The notes below the pieces were generated by a model. That model ran no database searches. It worked only from the letters and a program-made list of their open reading frames with translations, and had not been told where the DNA came from. From Magnetococcales bacterium (GTDB taxonomy: Bacteria > Pseudomonadota > Magnetococcia > Magnetococcales > Magnetaquicoccaceae), in assembly GCA_015234115.1 (NCBI GenBank), contig JADFWP010000026.1, positions 1-35,939 on the forward strand: a stretch of 35,939 nt of DNA, written 5' to 3'. The translations under genes and the position numbers were made by a program. Positions 18,046-25,848 of the stretch are shown piece by piece. Within the stretch, counting starts at the first letter, position 1; each line of letters begins with the position of its first letter.

Positions 18046-18115
18046 ATTCGTACCTCACTCAAGCAAATTGCACGCCAATTGATAGTTGGTCTGATCTGCG
18101 TCCAACCGCTCCGGA

Positions 18116-19501
18116 TCACGGCTCACGAATGCTCTCGCCAAAACCGCGCAGCACAGGAAAGATAAAGTAGGAAATGACACTGCGCATGCCGACCTTGATT
18201 TCGGCATTGAGGGTCATGCCGGGAATCAGGATGGTTCCGGCAGCAAAATCTTGCAGGTCGGCGCGGGTGATATCGACATGCGCGCGGTGAACCGCCACCT
18301 GTCCCAGGCCGATGCGTTGTTGCAAGGGGGAGGCGCCACCGCCCTCCATCTGACTGGAGGCGGCGCGATTGGCGGTCGATTCCTGGATCACATCGCGCAA
18401 CGTCCCTTCCAGCCAGCCATGACGCTGATAGGGAAAGGCATCCACCTTGAGCCGGACCGGATCCCCGTGACGCACATACCCCACATCGGCGGAAGCGATT
18501 TCGATTTCGGCGATCAGTGTATCGTCCGAGCGGACCAGCACGATCAGCGGTTCGGCCTCGCGCACCACCGAACCTTGTGAACGGTTGGCCACCTCCAGCA
18601 CCACCCCATCCACCGGTGCGATCAGCTCCACCAGATCCTGCATGCGGGTCGCCTTGTTCAGATTCTCCTCGATCCGGGACAGCTCCTGGCGGGATTTGAC
18701 CAGATTTTCCAGGATCTGGCCGCGCCATTCATCGACGAACGACTGGCGCGCCGCCCGTTTGGAGGTCAGGGCGTGTCTCTTTTCATCCGCCGTGCTGACC
18801 ACCCCCTGCAACTCCCGCTCCACGCGAATCAGGGAGTATTCGGATTCCAGCAGGTTCAGTCTGGAACCGGCGTTGGTCTCCAGCAGGGATTCGCGCATCT
18901 TCTTGATCTGGCGCATGATCTCCAGGTGACGCAGCAGATTTTTGCGGTCCTGTTCCAAAGAATCCAGGGTGATGAGAACCGTATTGATCTCCTCGTCGAA
19001 CTCCTGGATCTTGGCGTTGTATTGGGAACGTCTCTGGGTGAACAGGGTGGATTGCAACTGTTGATCCCGATTCGCCGGATCCGTGGGCAGGTACTCTCCG
19101 GCATTCAATTCCGCGTCCAGTCGGGCCACCTGGGCCAGCAGGGCGCGCTGCTGCACCAGCAGTTGCGCCAGATCGGCCTGGGTGAAGGTGGGATCGAGTT
19201 GCGCCAGCACCTGCCCCTTGGTCACCTTGTCGCCAGGCTTGACAAGAACCTGACGAATCACGGAGCGTTCCAGGGGTTGCAGCACGATCGAAGGGGAACT
19301 GGTGGTCAGGCGACCACTCCCCACCACCACGATCTCGATTTCGAACCAGATGGCAATCCCCAGCATCACCGCGAAAAAGGTCAGCATCAGCGTCAGCACC
19401 CGCAGCATGCGCTTTGGGGGTTCTTCGGCGATGATCTCTTCCAGGGCGGGTTGGAATTCGATCGCTTCCGGGGTGATGGATCCCGAGACACGTTTGGCCA
19501 A
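18116..19501 (-). CDS. HlyD-family type I secretion periplasmic adaptor (461 aa)
   Basis: The protein has a short cytoplasmic N-terminus and one membrane helix (residues about 32-54). A biotinyl-lipoyl-like half motif follows (VLVKPGDKVTKGQVLAQLDP), then a long coiled-coil region (about 105-300). The second lipoyl half (LIAPVDGVVLEVANRSQGSVV) precedes a C-terminal beta domain with the family end motif ILIPGMTLNAEIKVG. In type I systems this protein bridges the inner-membrane ABC exporter and the outer-membrane channel. The start is TTG at 19501, chosen because GGGGAGGG lies seven bases upstream. It follows the exporter gene, with a palindromic repeat filling the gap, and precedes the secretin. 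Confidence 0.93.
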   Translation of the reverse strand: MAKRVSGSITPEAIEFQPALEEIIAEEPPKRMLRVLTLMLTFFAVMLGIAIWFEIEIVVVGSGRLTTSSPSIVLQPLERSVIRQVLVKPGDKVTKGQVLAQLDPTFTQADLAQLLVQQRALLAQVARLDAELNAGEYLPTDPANRDQQLQSTLFTQRRSQYNAKIQEFDEEINTVLITLDSLEQDRKNLLRHLEIMRQIKKMRESLLETNAGSRLNLLESEYSLIRVERELQGVVSTADEKRHALTSKRAARQSFVDEWRGQILENLVKSRQELSRIEENLNKATRMQDLVELIAPVDGVVLEVANRSQGSVVREAEPLIVLVRSDDTLIAEIEIASADVGYVRHGDPVRLKVDAFPYQRHGWLEGTLRDVIQESTANRAASSQMEGGGASPLQQRIGLGQVAVHRAHVDITRADLQDFAAGTILIPGMTLNAEIKVGMRSVISYFIFPVLRGFGESIREP

Positions 19502-19515
19502 GGCTAACCCTCCCC
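19499..19515 (-). promoter_or_regulatory. Strong ribosome binding site before a TTG start
   Basis: On the minus strand GGGGAGGG (19508-19515) is followed by TTAGCC and the start codon TTG (19499-19501). The strong Shine-Dalgarno match compensates for the rare start. It lies directly after the palindromic repeat. Confidence 0.7.
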
Positions 19516-19527
19516 AAGAAAAAAACT

Positions 19528-19681
19528 ATTGAAAAAAAAGCGGGGGTTTGGGGGATTCCTCCCCCAGGGTTTTGACTTTAAATCCTTTAAAATAAAAAAA
19601 TTTATAAAAATTTTATTTTTAAAGGATTTAAAGTCAAAACCCTGGGGGAGGAATCCCCCAGACCCCCGCTTTTTTTTCAAT
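19528..19681. repeat. Type 1 palindromic repeat between exporter and hlyD genes
   Basis: A near-perfect inverted repeat of 154 bases running from ATTGAAAA to TTTTCAAT. Each arm has a GGGGG...GGGGGATTCCTCCCCC hairpin and GGTTTTGACTTTAAA, extended here by ATCCTTTAAAA into the AT-rich centre. It fills almost all of the gap between the exporter stop (19691) and the hlyD ribosome binding site. One arm mismatch (TTTGGGG against CAGACCC) would still form a G-U pair in RNA. Confidence 0.95.
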
Positions 19682-19690
19682 GGTTTGATA

Positions 19691-21847
19691 TTAACGGACA
19701 TAGCGCGTCTGTTGCTGCCAGAGATGACGGTAAATGTCGCAACGCTCCAACAGAATTTTGTGAGGCGCGAAATCCACCACCTTGCCCGCATCCAACACCA
19801 TGATCGCATCCGCATCCACCAACGAAGACAACCGATGAGAGACGATGATCATGGTGCGACCACGCGCAATGACCGACAAATTCTGCTGAATGATCGATTC
19901 GGTCTCCGGATCCAGGGCACTGGTCGCCTCGTCGAAAATCAGAATCGATGGCCGGATCAGCAAGGCACGAGCAATCGCCAACCGCTGCCGCTGCCCACCG
20001 GAAAAATTGCTGCCATTCTCCTCGATCATTGTATTATAAGAGTTCGGCAACCGCTCGATGAACTCATCCGCCCCGGCCTGCCGGGCCGCCCCGATCACCT
20101 CAGCCGGCGAGGCATCCGGACGAGAGGCGGCAATATTCTCGGCAATCGTGCCGCGAAACAGGAAATTCTCCTGCAATACCACCCCGATGTTGCGCCGCAA
20201 ATGGGTGAGATCGAACTGCCGTACATCGATCCCATCCAACCGGATCACCCCATCGTTGGGATTGTGAATCCCCTGAATCAGACGGGTCACGGTCGTCTTG
20301 CCCGACCCGGAACGCCCCACCACGCCGATCATCTGACCCGGCTCGATCTTGAAGGTCATCCGATCCAACGTGGGCATGCTCGCCCCCGGATAACGAAACG
20401 ACACCCCCTCGAACTCCAACCGCCCCTTGATCATGGGACGAATCCCCCGCGCCGTGGCCGGACGCTCCGGGGGATGGTTCATCACCTGACCCAGCATGGT
20501 GATGGACAAGGCCGCCTCCTGGTATTCGTTGATCAATCCCACGATCTGCACCAGTGGTCCCGTCACCCGCCCGGAAAGCATGTTGAACGCCACCAACGCA
20601 CCAATGCTCAAGGAGCCATCGAACACATCTGCGGCCCCCAGGCTGATGATGGCAATTTGCATCATTTTTTCAATGGCCTGGGTGATCACGTTGGCCGCTG
20701 CCGCCATGCGCGAGACCCGACCATGCATGCGCACGGTCAAAGCCACCTTGTCATCCCAGACATTGCGTTGGGTATTTTCCAACGTCAACGACTTGATGGT
20801 GCGCATGCCGTGGACCGTCTCCACCAGATGGGCCTGCCGCGCCCCTTCGGCCTGATAGAGTTGATTGAGCCGCTCCCGGAAAATCGGCACCAACAGCCCG
20901 ATGATCAATGCGATCAGCAACGAAAATCCCAACACGACACTCATCAGTTTGACACTGTAAAGCATCAAAACCACGATCAGAATCGGCAAGGCCGCCGCAT
21001 CCAGCAGGGTCTGAAAAAGCCGCCCGGTCAAGAACTGACGCACCTTTTCGGTCTGCTGCATGTGTTTGGCCAACACACCCGCCGTGCGCTCCTCGAAAAA
21101 CTGCATCGGCAACGAAAGCAAATGCGCATAGGTCCGCGAAACCAGCCGGGCATCGATCTTGTTGGTGCTGAAAATCAATAAATTCTGCCGGACAAAATTG
21201 AAACCGGCATCAAACAGAATCGCCAGGACAAAAACCAAAGTGACGACATAGAGCGTCTGAACACTGTGATGAGGCACCACCTTGTCGATGATGATCTGAA
21301 ACATCAAAGGCGTGCCAAAGGCGATCATGTGCATCATCACCGCCGCAAGCGCCACCTCGACGAAACGACGTTTCTGACGCAAAATCTCCGGCAAGAACCA
21401 CCGCAAACCAAAGGGCTGGTTCTCGTCGTCCAAACGGTAGATCCGTTTGAGCAGCAGCAAAGAACCGCTCCAGTTCGCCAGAAATTGCGCCTCGCTGTGG
21501 ACGACCGGTTCCGCCTGATCGAGCAGCGGATCCAGCACCACCACGCCAAAACTCTCAGGTCCGGTTCTGGCCACCTGCACCAGGATCACCGACTCGCCAT
21601 TTTTCATGCGTGCCAGCAGCGGAAAGGCACGCCCCATCCCTTGCAGATCTTTCCAGCTTTTCTTTTCCAGGACTTTGCTTTTGAGGCCCATGGCACGGGC
21701 GAGAACGGCAAGGTGCGCCAGACTTGGTTCTGTGGTGAGATCCGCAGGGGTGCGATCTGCCGGCAATTCCACATTGTGGTGTCGTCCCAGTCGGGCCAGA
21801 CAGCGATAGGCCGAATGGGGGGCAGAGGCAGAAGGGGGAGCGGTCAT
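19691..21847 (-). CDS. Type I secretion ABC permease/ATPase (718 aa)
   Basis: HlyB-like architecture. Residues 1-135 form a peptidase C39-like domain, residues about 160-440 the membrane domain, and residues about 480-718 the nucleotide-binding domain. The latter has Walker A GRSGSGKTT (about 516), signature SGGQRQR (about 616), Walker B ILIFDEATSALD (about 638) and H-loop VSHRLSS. In the C39-like domain the catalytic Cys position appears to be Ser (HSAYRCLARL) and the catalytic His position is Phe (ESFGVVVLDP). It is therefore probably a non-cleaving substrate-docking domain like that of HlyB. It should power export of large unfolded substrates across both membranes. Likely substrates are the RTX protein encoded upstream and/or the giant repeat protein downstream. 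Confidence 0.93.
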   Translation of the reverse strand: MTAPPSASAPHSAYRCLARLGRHHNVELPADRTPADLTTEPSLAHLAVLARAMGLKSKVLEKKSWKDLQGMGRAFPLLARMKNGESVILVQVARTGPESFGVVVLDPLLDQAEPVVHSEAQFLANWSGSLLLLKRIYRLDDENQPFGLRWFLPEILRQKRRFVEVALAAVMMHMIAFGTPLMFQIIIDKVVPHHSVQTLYVVTLVFVLAILFDAGFNFVRQNLLIFSTNKIDARLVSRTYAHLLSLPMQFFEERTAGVLAKHMQQTEKVRQFLTGRLFQTLLDAAALPILIVVLMLYSVKLMSVVLGFSLLIALIIGLLVPIFRERLNQLYQAEGARQAHLVETVHGMRTIKSLTLENTQRNVWDDKVALTVRMHGRVSRMAAAANVITQAIEKMMQIAIISLGAADVFDGSLSIGALVAFNMLSGRVTGPLVQIVGLINEYQEAALSITMLGQVMNHPPERPATARGIRPMIKGRLEFEGVSFRYPGASMPTLDRMTFKIEPGQMIGVVGRSGSGKTTVTRLIQGIHNPNDGVIRLDGIDVRQFDLTHLRRNIGVVLQENFLFRGTIAENIAASRPDASPAEVIGAARQAGADEFIERLPNSYNTMIEENGSNFSGGQRQRLAIARALLIRPSILIFDEATSALDPETESIIQQNLSVIARGRTMIIVSHRLSSLVDADAIMVLDAGKVVDFAPHKILLERCDIYRHLWQQQTRYVR

Positions 21848-21875
21848 GAATCCAACGCGAGCAAAAGGTTTGACT

Positions 21876-22012
21876 ATTTAAAAAAAAGAGGGGGTCTGGG
21901 GGATTCCTCCCCCAGGGTTTTGACTTTAAAATAAAAAATTTTTGAAATTTTTTTGTTTTTAAAGTCAAAACCCTGGGGGAGGAATCCCCCAGACCCCCTC
22001 TTTTTTTTCAAT
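21876..22012. repeat. Type 1 palindromic repeat upstream of the exporter gene
   Basis: Inverted repeat of about 137 bases. Its arms carry GGGGGTCTGGGGGATTCC and its reverse complement, and the centre is AT-rich. It lies 28 bases upstream of the exporter ATG (21847) and just beyond the RTX terminator, so any promoter for the exporter operon must lie in or beside it. Confidence 0.95.
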
Positions 22013-22017
22013 GATTG

Positions 22018-22063
22018 ACAAACAAACGGCTGCTCCAGGAGATTCGAATCCTGGAGCAGCCGG
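22018..22063 (-). terminator. Rho-independent terminator after the RTX gene
   Basis: A perfect 14-base-pair stem (22028-22041 with 22050-22063) with an 8-base loop. On the minus strand it is followed by TTTGTTTGT. It starts seven bases after the RTX stop codon. The stem strength makes separate transcription of RTX and exporter genes likely. Confidence 0.9.
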
Positions 22064-22069
22064 TCATTC

Positions 22070-24160
22070 TTACAGCAGGTAGAAGTCGCGATAGGTCAAC
22101 GACAGGCCACGTCCCACCGTGGCAATCGGCACCTGGGCACGAGAGCCGTTGCCATCGGCATCGTAGTAGAGGTAGCCACTGGTCGAATTGTACACCAACC
22201 GCTGGGAAGTGTTCGTGGCGCCACCGGAAGCGACCTTGACAAACTCGGCAGACCCGACATCCGTACCCACGGCCGGCACGATGCTCATGGAGAGTCCGAT
22301 CTGGTCGTCGGCCACATTGTAATCGACGATCGTATCCAGATTGACCGCACCGGTATTCTCGAAGACAAAGCTGTCCGCACCCGCACCGCCGGAGAGGGAA
22401 TCGTTGCCGATGCCGCCCATCAGGGTATCGACACCGACGCCACCCGCCAGGGTGTCATCGCCACGTCCGCCGTCCACGGAGTCATTGCCCGCGCCGCCAT
22501 CGATGGGATTGTCACCCGCGTTGCCGGTCAGGCCGTTGTTGGCCGCGTTGCCGGTCAAGGCAGTGTTGCTGAAGCCGGCGTTCATGCGAACGTTTTCGAT
22601 TCCGGAATAATCCGCATCCGGCGGGGGAGAGGCCAAGCTGAAGGTATCGACCTGGAACGGAATGTAGATCGTGTCCGTACCGGAATCCGTCGAGGCTTCG
22701 ACCACGGTATCCTCGATGTTGCCATCGTCGTCCAGGGTGAGGTAATAGATATCGTTGCCAGCCCCACCCACCAGCACATCGGCACCAATACCGCCATCGA
22801 TCCGGTCGTTGCCATCCGCGCCATTGATGTAGTCGTCATCCTGCTCGCCATAGAGCTGGTCGTTGCCTGCGCCACCATACAGCTCGTCATCTTCGTAACC
22901 GCCATAAAGACGGTCGTTGCCGATGCCGCCGCTCAGGGTATCGACCATGTAGCCGCCATAGAGACGATCCGCCGCATCCAGACCGATCAGATTGTCACGA
23001 GTCGGACGCCCGTCGTCACCCACCACATACATGGGCACGTCGCGATCCATCAACTCGCCGTTTCTCATCTCGAAGTCCGGGGTATTGACCAGATTCTCGT
23101 ACTTGTAACCCGTGGCGCTGCCGCCATTGAAGGAACGGATCGCCTCGGTCCAGGAACCGGCGGTGCTCTGAGCCGGCGTAGCCGTGGATCCCTGGGCCGC
23201 CCGCAACTGGATCTGATAGGCCACCGTCTGATCGTTGGTATAGTCCTGAATCCCCTGGACCACCACGGTGGCGGTGGGATTGGCGGCGCTCAGGGTGTAG
23301 GAACGGCTGTCACCGGTAGAGGTGCCATCGGCCTGGACAATGGCGCCTTCGGTGTTGTCCCGCGTGGTCACGGTCACCACGATGGAACCTGCGGACAGGG
23401 TATTGTTGAGGGCCAATTGATAAGAGACCGTGCTGCCCGCTTCGGAGGTCTCTTTGGCGCCACCGACCGAGGTCAACGAGATTTCGTTCTGGGAGGCGCT
23501 GGTCACGGCAAAGCTGTTCGAGGCCGACACCGCATGACCCGTGGTGCCGTCGGTCACGCTGTAGTTGACGGTCACGGTTCCGGCCGTCAGACCGGTCACG
23601 TTCCAGCCACCCGTGGTTGCTGCGATGGTCCCGGCCGAAACGGTCGGCGTACCGCTGATCGACAGAGTGTCGGAGTCCGGATCGGTAAAGCCCTGCAACA
23701 GATTGGCCTGGGAGATGAAGAAGGTCCGACCCACGGAGGCCATGCCCAGGCTGGCCAGGGATCCGGACTGGATCGGCGCCGAGTTGCCCGCCCCTTCCAC
23801 CGACAGGAGATAGCCGCCGGAATAGTATCCACCATAGGAACCGGCTTCGATGTAATAGGTGCCGGAGACGGCAACCTGGAAATCCTTGAGATAGGAATTG
23901 TATCCGCTGCCGGTGAAGTCGTCGTCGTTGAAGGCGATCTGGTCACCGAAGGTGTTGTAGACGCTCAGGACCGTATCCGAAACACCTCCCAGACCATTGC
24001 CAGCGTCCTCGTCGCCTTTGATGCCGATGGAATAGGTCACCCCGGCGTTCAGAGTCACCCGGAACAGATCGCGTTCCGAAGTGGTATCCAGGGCGCCGGT
24101 TGCCGGAGAATTGATGGAAAGCGCAGTTGCAGTACTGGAATCAACACCGTTAATTAACAT
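22070..24160 (-). CDS. RTX calcium-binding secreted protein (696 aa)
   Basis: The N-terminus (residues 1-115) resembles a PPC-type beta domain (SERDLFRVTLNAG, GTYYIEAGSYGG) and has no Sec signal. A cadherin-like segment (about 125-225) and a Calx-beta-like segment (about 230-335) follow. Residues about 391-590 hold two blocks of calcium-binding nonapeptides (GGIGNDRLYGG, GGAGNDQLYG, GGRGDDTLAGG, GGIGNDSLSGG). The C-terminus (FVF, DYNVADDQIGLS, LVYNSTSGYLYYDADG) matches the usual end of type I secreted RTX proteins. The start ATG is preceded by GGGAGA. No enzymatic domain is recognised, so an adhesin, S-layer or matrix role is possible. It lies directly upstream of the exporter and is the best candidate substrate. 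Confidence 0.9.
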   Translation of the reverse strand: MLINGVDSSTATALSINSPATGALDTTSERDLFRVTLNAGVTYSIGIKGDEDAGNGLGGVSDTVLSVYNTFGDQIAFNDDDFTGSGYNSYLKDFQVAVSGTYYIEAGSYGGYYSGGYLLSVEGAGNSAPIQSGSLASLGMASVGRTFFISQANLLQGFTDPDSDTLSISGTPTVSAGTIAATTGGWNVTGLTAGTVTVNYSVTDGTTGHAVSASNSFAVTSASQNEISLTSVGGAKETSEAGSTVSYQLALNNTLSAGSIVVTVTTRDNTEGAIVQADGTSTGDSRSYTLSAANPTATVVVQGIQDYTNDQTVAYQIQLRAAQGSTATPAQSTAGSWTEAIRSFNGGSATGYKYENLVNTPDFEMRNGELMDRDVPMYVVGDDGRPTRDNLIGLDAADRLYGGYMVDTLSGGIGNDRLYGGYEDDELYGGAGNDQLYGEQDDDYINGADGNDRIDGGIGADVLVGGAGNDIYYLTLDDDGNIEDTVVEASTDSGTDTIYIPFQVDTFSLASPPPDADYSGIENVRMNAGFSNTALTGNAANNGLTGNAGDNPIDGGAGNDSVDGGRGDDTLAGGVGVDTLMGGIGNDSLSGGAGADSFVFENTGAVNLDTIVDYNVADDQIGLSMSIVPAVGTDVGSAEFVKVASGGATNTSQRLVYNSTSGYLYYDADGNGSRAQVPIATVGRGLSLTYRDFYLL

Positions 24161-24206
24161 ATTTGTCTCCCGAAAAGAAAAGTTACTGACCGTTTAGTAA
24201 GTATGT

Positions 24207-24222
24207 CAGCAGAACGCTGCTG
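24207..24222 (-). other. Small hairpin in the RTX gene leader
   Basis: CAGCAG and CTGCTG pair around a 4-base loop, extendable by a G-U pair. It lies about 47 bases upstream of the RTX start codon, in the 148-base gap after aat. It has no T-run in the minus direction, so it is more likely a leader structure than a terminator. Confidence 0.3.
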
Positions 24223-24308
24223 GCTCCGGGTGTTTGCCCTGGCCAGCTCTTCCGACGCTTCCAAGGCATATTAACACAAGAATGAATAACATCCATACTA
24301 CCCCATTG

Positions 24309-25037
24309 TCAAGTCGGCTTTACAGAGAAATTTGGAAACAAATCGTAACGCCAGGAGCCTGGTGCATTGGGCTGACGCTGGGCGTGACGCAGGCGCGCAA
24401 GAAAGTGCTCCCGCGAGATTTCGCGTGCGCCAAAGCGCAACAGATGGTCCGAGGCGACCTGACAATCGATCAGTTCGCAGCCCAGGGTCACCAGTTTATC
24501 CACCAGGGTGACAAAAGCGACCTTGGAGGCATCGGGTTGGGTGGCAAACATCGACTCTCCGAAAAAGATCGCGCCCAGAGAGAGGCCATAGACCCCGCCG
24601 ACGAGTTGCGGGGTTTGGCCATCGGCGTCGAGCATCCAGCTTTCCGCCGAATGGGCCAGTCCCATGCGGTGAAGACGAATGAAGGCCCGTTCCATGTCAT
24701 GGGTGATCCAGGTCCCAGACGATGCATCGCGGGCCTGGGCACAGGCGCGAATGACATGGGGAAACGCACAATCGAAAGTGACGGCATAGGTGCCACGCCG
24801 CAACCTCTTGCGCAGACTGTGGGAGATGTGGAGTTGCGCCGGTTCCAGGACCAGCCGGGGATCCGGACTCCACCACAGAATCGGCTCTCCCTTGGAATAC
24901 CAGGGAAAAATCCCTTCCGAATAGGCAGCCAGCAGACGTTCCGGCGACAAATCCCCTCCGACCGCCAACAGCCCTTCAGGCTCGGCCAGGACAGGATCGG
25001 GAAAAACGGGTTCGTGAGGAAGGCGGAAGATGGGCAT
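24309..25037 (-). CDS. aat: Leucyl/phenylalanyl-tRNA-protein transferase
   Basis: The protein of 242 aa matches the Aat family along its whole length. Seen motifs include [59 protein letters not shown] and FFGESMF. Aat transfers Leu or Phe from aminoacyl-tRNA to proteins with N-terminal Arg or Lys, creating a degron read by ClpS/ClpAP in the cytoplasm. It starts 30 bases after the stop of the 180-aa gene upstream on the same strand, so the two are probably co-transcribed. Length and motifs look complete. Confidence 0.97.
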   Translation of the reverse strand: MPIFRLPHEPVFPDPVLAEPEGLLAVGGDLSPERLLAAYSEGIFPWYSKGEPILWWSPDPRLVLEPAQLHISHSLRKRLRRGTYAVTFDCAFPHVIRACAQARDASSGTWITHDMERAFIRLHRMGLAHSAESWMLDADGQTPQLVGGVYGLSLGAIFFGESMFATQPDASKVAFVTLVDKLVTLGCELIDCQVASDHLLRFGAREISREHFLARLRHAQRQPNAPGSWRYDLFPNFSVKPT

Positions 25038-25066
25038 GGGAGCAGACGCAGGATCAACTCAACCGA

Positions 25067-25609
25067 TCAGGAGCCATGTGCATCACCCATACAAAACAAT
25101 CGATAGGCTGCAGCCAATGGCTCCATTTTATCAATTTCATCAAGTGATTGAGCAAGCCGACCAGAAGAATGTGAAAAATCGGGATGTTTGGCAACAAACT
25201 GAATTTCACCAGATCGCATAAAGTAAACAAAGAAATAATTTTCTTTTGATTTTTCCCATCCTATGCCAAGCCCTCCATTCACACCGGCAGTCAATCGGGG
25301 TGGTTCCGTCAACCAATCCGCTTTTTTCATAAAACGTAAAAACAACTTCAAAGCCTCCGGCGAGAACGGATCACCATCATCCATGGGATCCGGTTCCATC
25401 AAGTAGTTCAAATCCTCGATCAATGCATCCCGGAATGGCAACAAAGGATCGCAGGCAGCCGCAGCGATGATCGCCTCCAGACCATCCAGAGGGGCCACCG
25501 ACGCACCGGCCAGACAAGACCGTTCCGCCTCCCCCAGAAACAGACCTGGCTCCAGGGCCAATGGCACTGGGGCAGGCTGTGGAGAGGGCCAAGTGAGAGG
25601 CATGGTCAT
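25067..25609 (-). CDS. Hypothetical protein (180 aa)
   Basis: I do not recognise a family. The protein is acidic and apparently soluble, with no signal peptide or membrane segment. The first 30 residues are Pro-rich. The middle has an acidic stretch (LMEPDPMDDGDPF) and the C-terminal half a predicted alpha/beta region (GLGIGWEKSKENYFFVYFMR). The start ATG has GGAGA upstream. A few codons are less GC-rich than those of its neighbours in the C-terminal half. It lies between a palindromic repeat and aat and is probably co-transcribed with aat. Confidence 0.75.
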   Translation of the reverse strand: MTMPLTWPSPQPAPVPLALEPGLFLGEAERSCLAGASVAPLDGLEAIIAAAACDPLLPFRDALIEDLNYLMEPDPMDDGDPFSPEALKLFLRFMKKADWLTEPPRLTAGVNGGLGIGWEKSKENYFFVYFMRSGEIQFVAKHPDFSHSSGRLAQSLDEIDKMEPLAAAYRLFCMGDAHGS

Positions 25610-25685
25610 GGGAGAGTCTCCAAGGTCGTACCGGTCCGATGTGGTTCATCCTAGATCAGAAAAACGCGAAGAGCAAGTCGCAACC

Positions 25686-25821
25686 ATTAAAAGAAAAGAG
25701 GGGGTCTGGGGGATTCATCCCCCAGGGTTTTGACTTTAAAATAAAAATATTTATAAAATTTTTTATTCTAAAGTCAAAACCCTGGGGGATGAATCCCCCA
25801 GACCCCCTCTTTTCTTTTAAT
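25686..25821. repeat. Type 1 palindromic repeat between polA and the 180-aa gene
   Basis: Inverted repeat of 136 bases starting ATTAAAAG and ending CTTTTAAT. The hairpin core is ATTCAT in the left arm and ATGAAT in the right arm. It thus differs from the other copies, but the change is matched between its own two arms. It lies 27 bases after the polA stop. Confidence 0.95.
25730..25777. promoter_or_regulatory. Face-to-face promoter-like motifs inside the repeat
   Basis: On the plus strand TTGACT (25730-25735) is followed 16 bases later by TATAAA (25752-25757). On the minus strand TTGACT (25772-25777) is followed 16 bases later by TATAAA (25750-25755). The two -10 boxes overlap in TTTATAAA. 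The minus-strand one could serve the 180-aa gene and aat. AT-rich sequence makes chance matches easy. Confidence 0.35.
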
Positions 25822-25848
25822 AATTGACCAATCTCCACGCGGTGCCGA

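Noticed and set aside
17985-18119. Secretin N-terminus extended to the GTG at 18119
   Set aside because: The extra 45 residues would precede a lipoprotein signal peptide, and a 7-bp hairpin lies in the stretch. The GTGA overlap with the hlyD stop keeps the option open, but the ATG at 17984 is more plausible.
22028-22063. tRNA-like T-arm sequence (GATTCGAATCC)
   Set aside because: The sequence is part of a perfect 14-bp hairpin followed by a T-rich tract. No acceptor, D or anticodon arm can be found around it, so a terminator is the better call.
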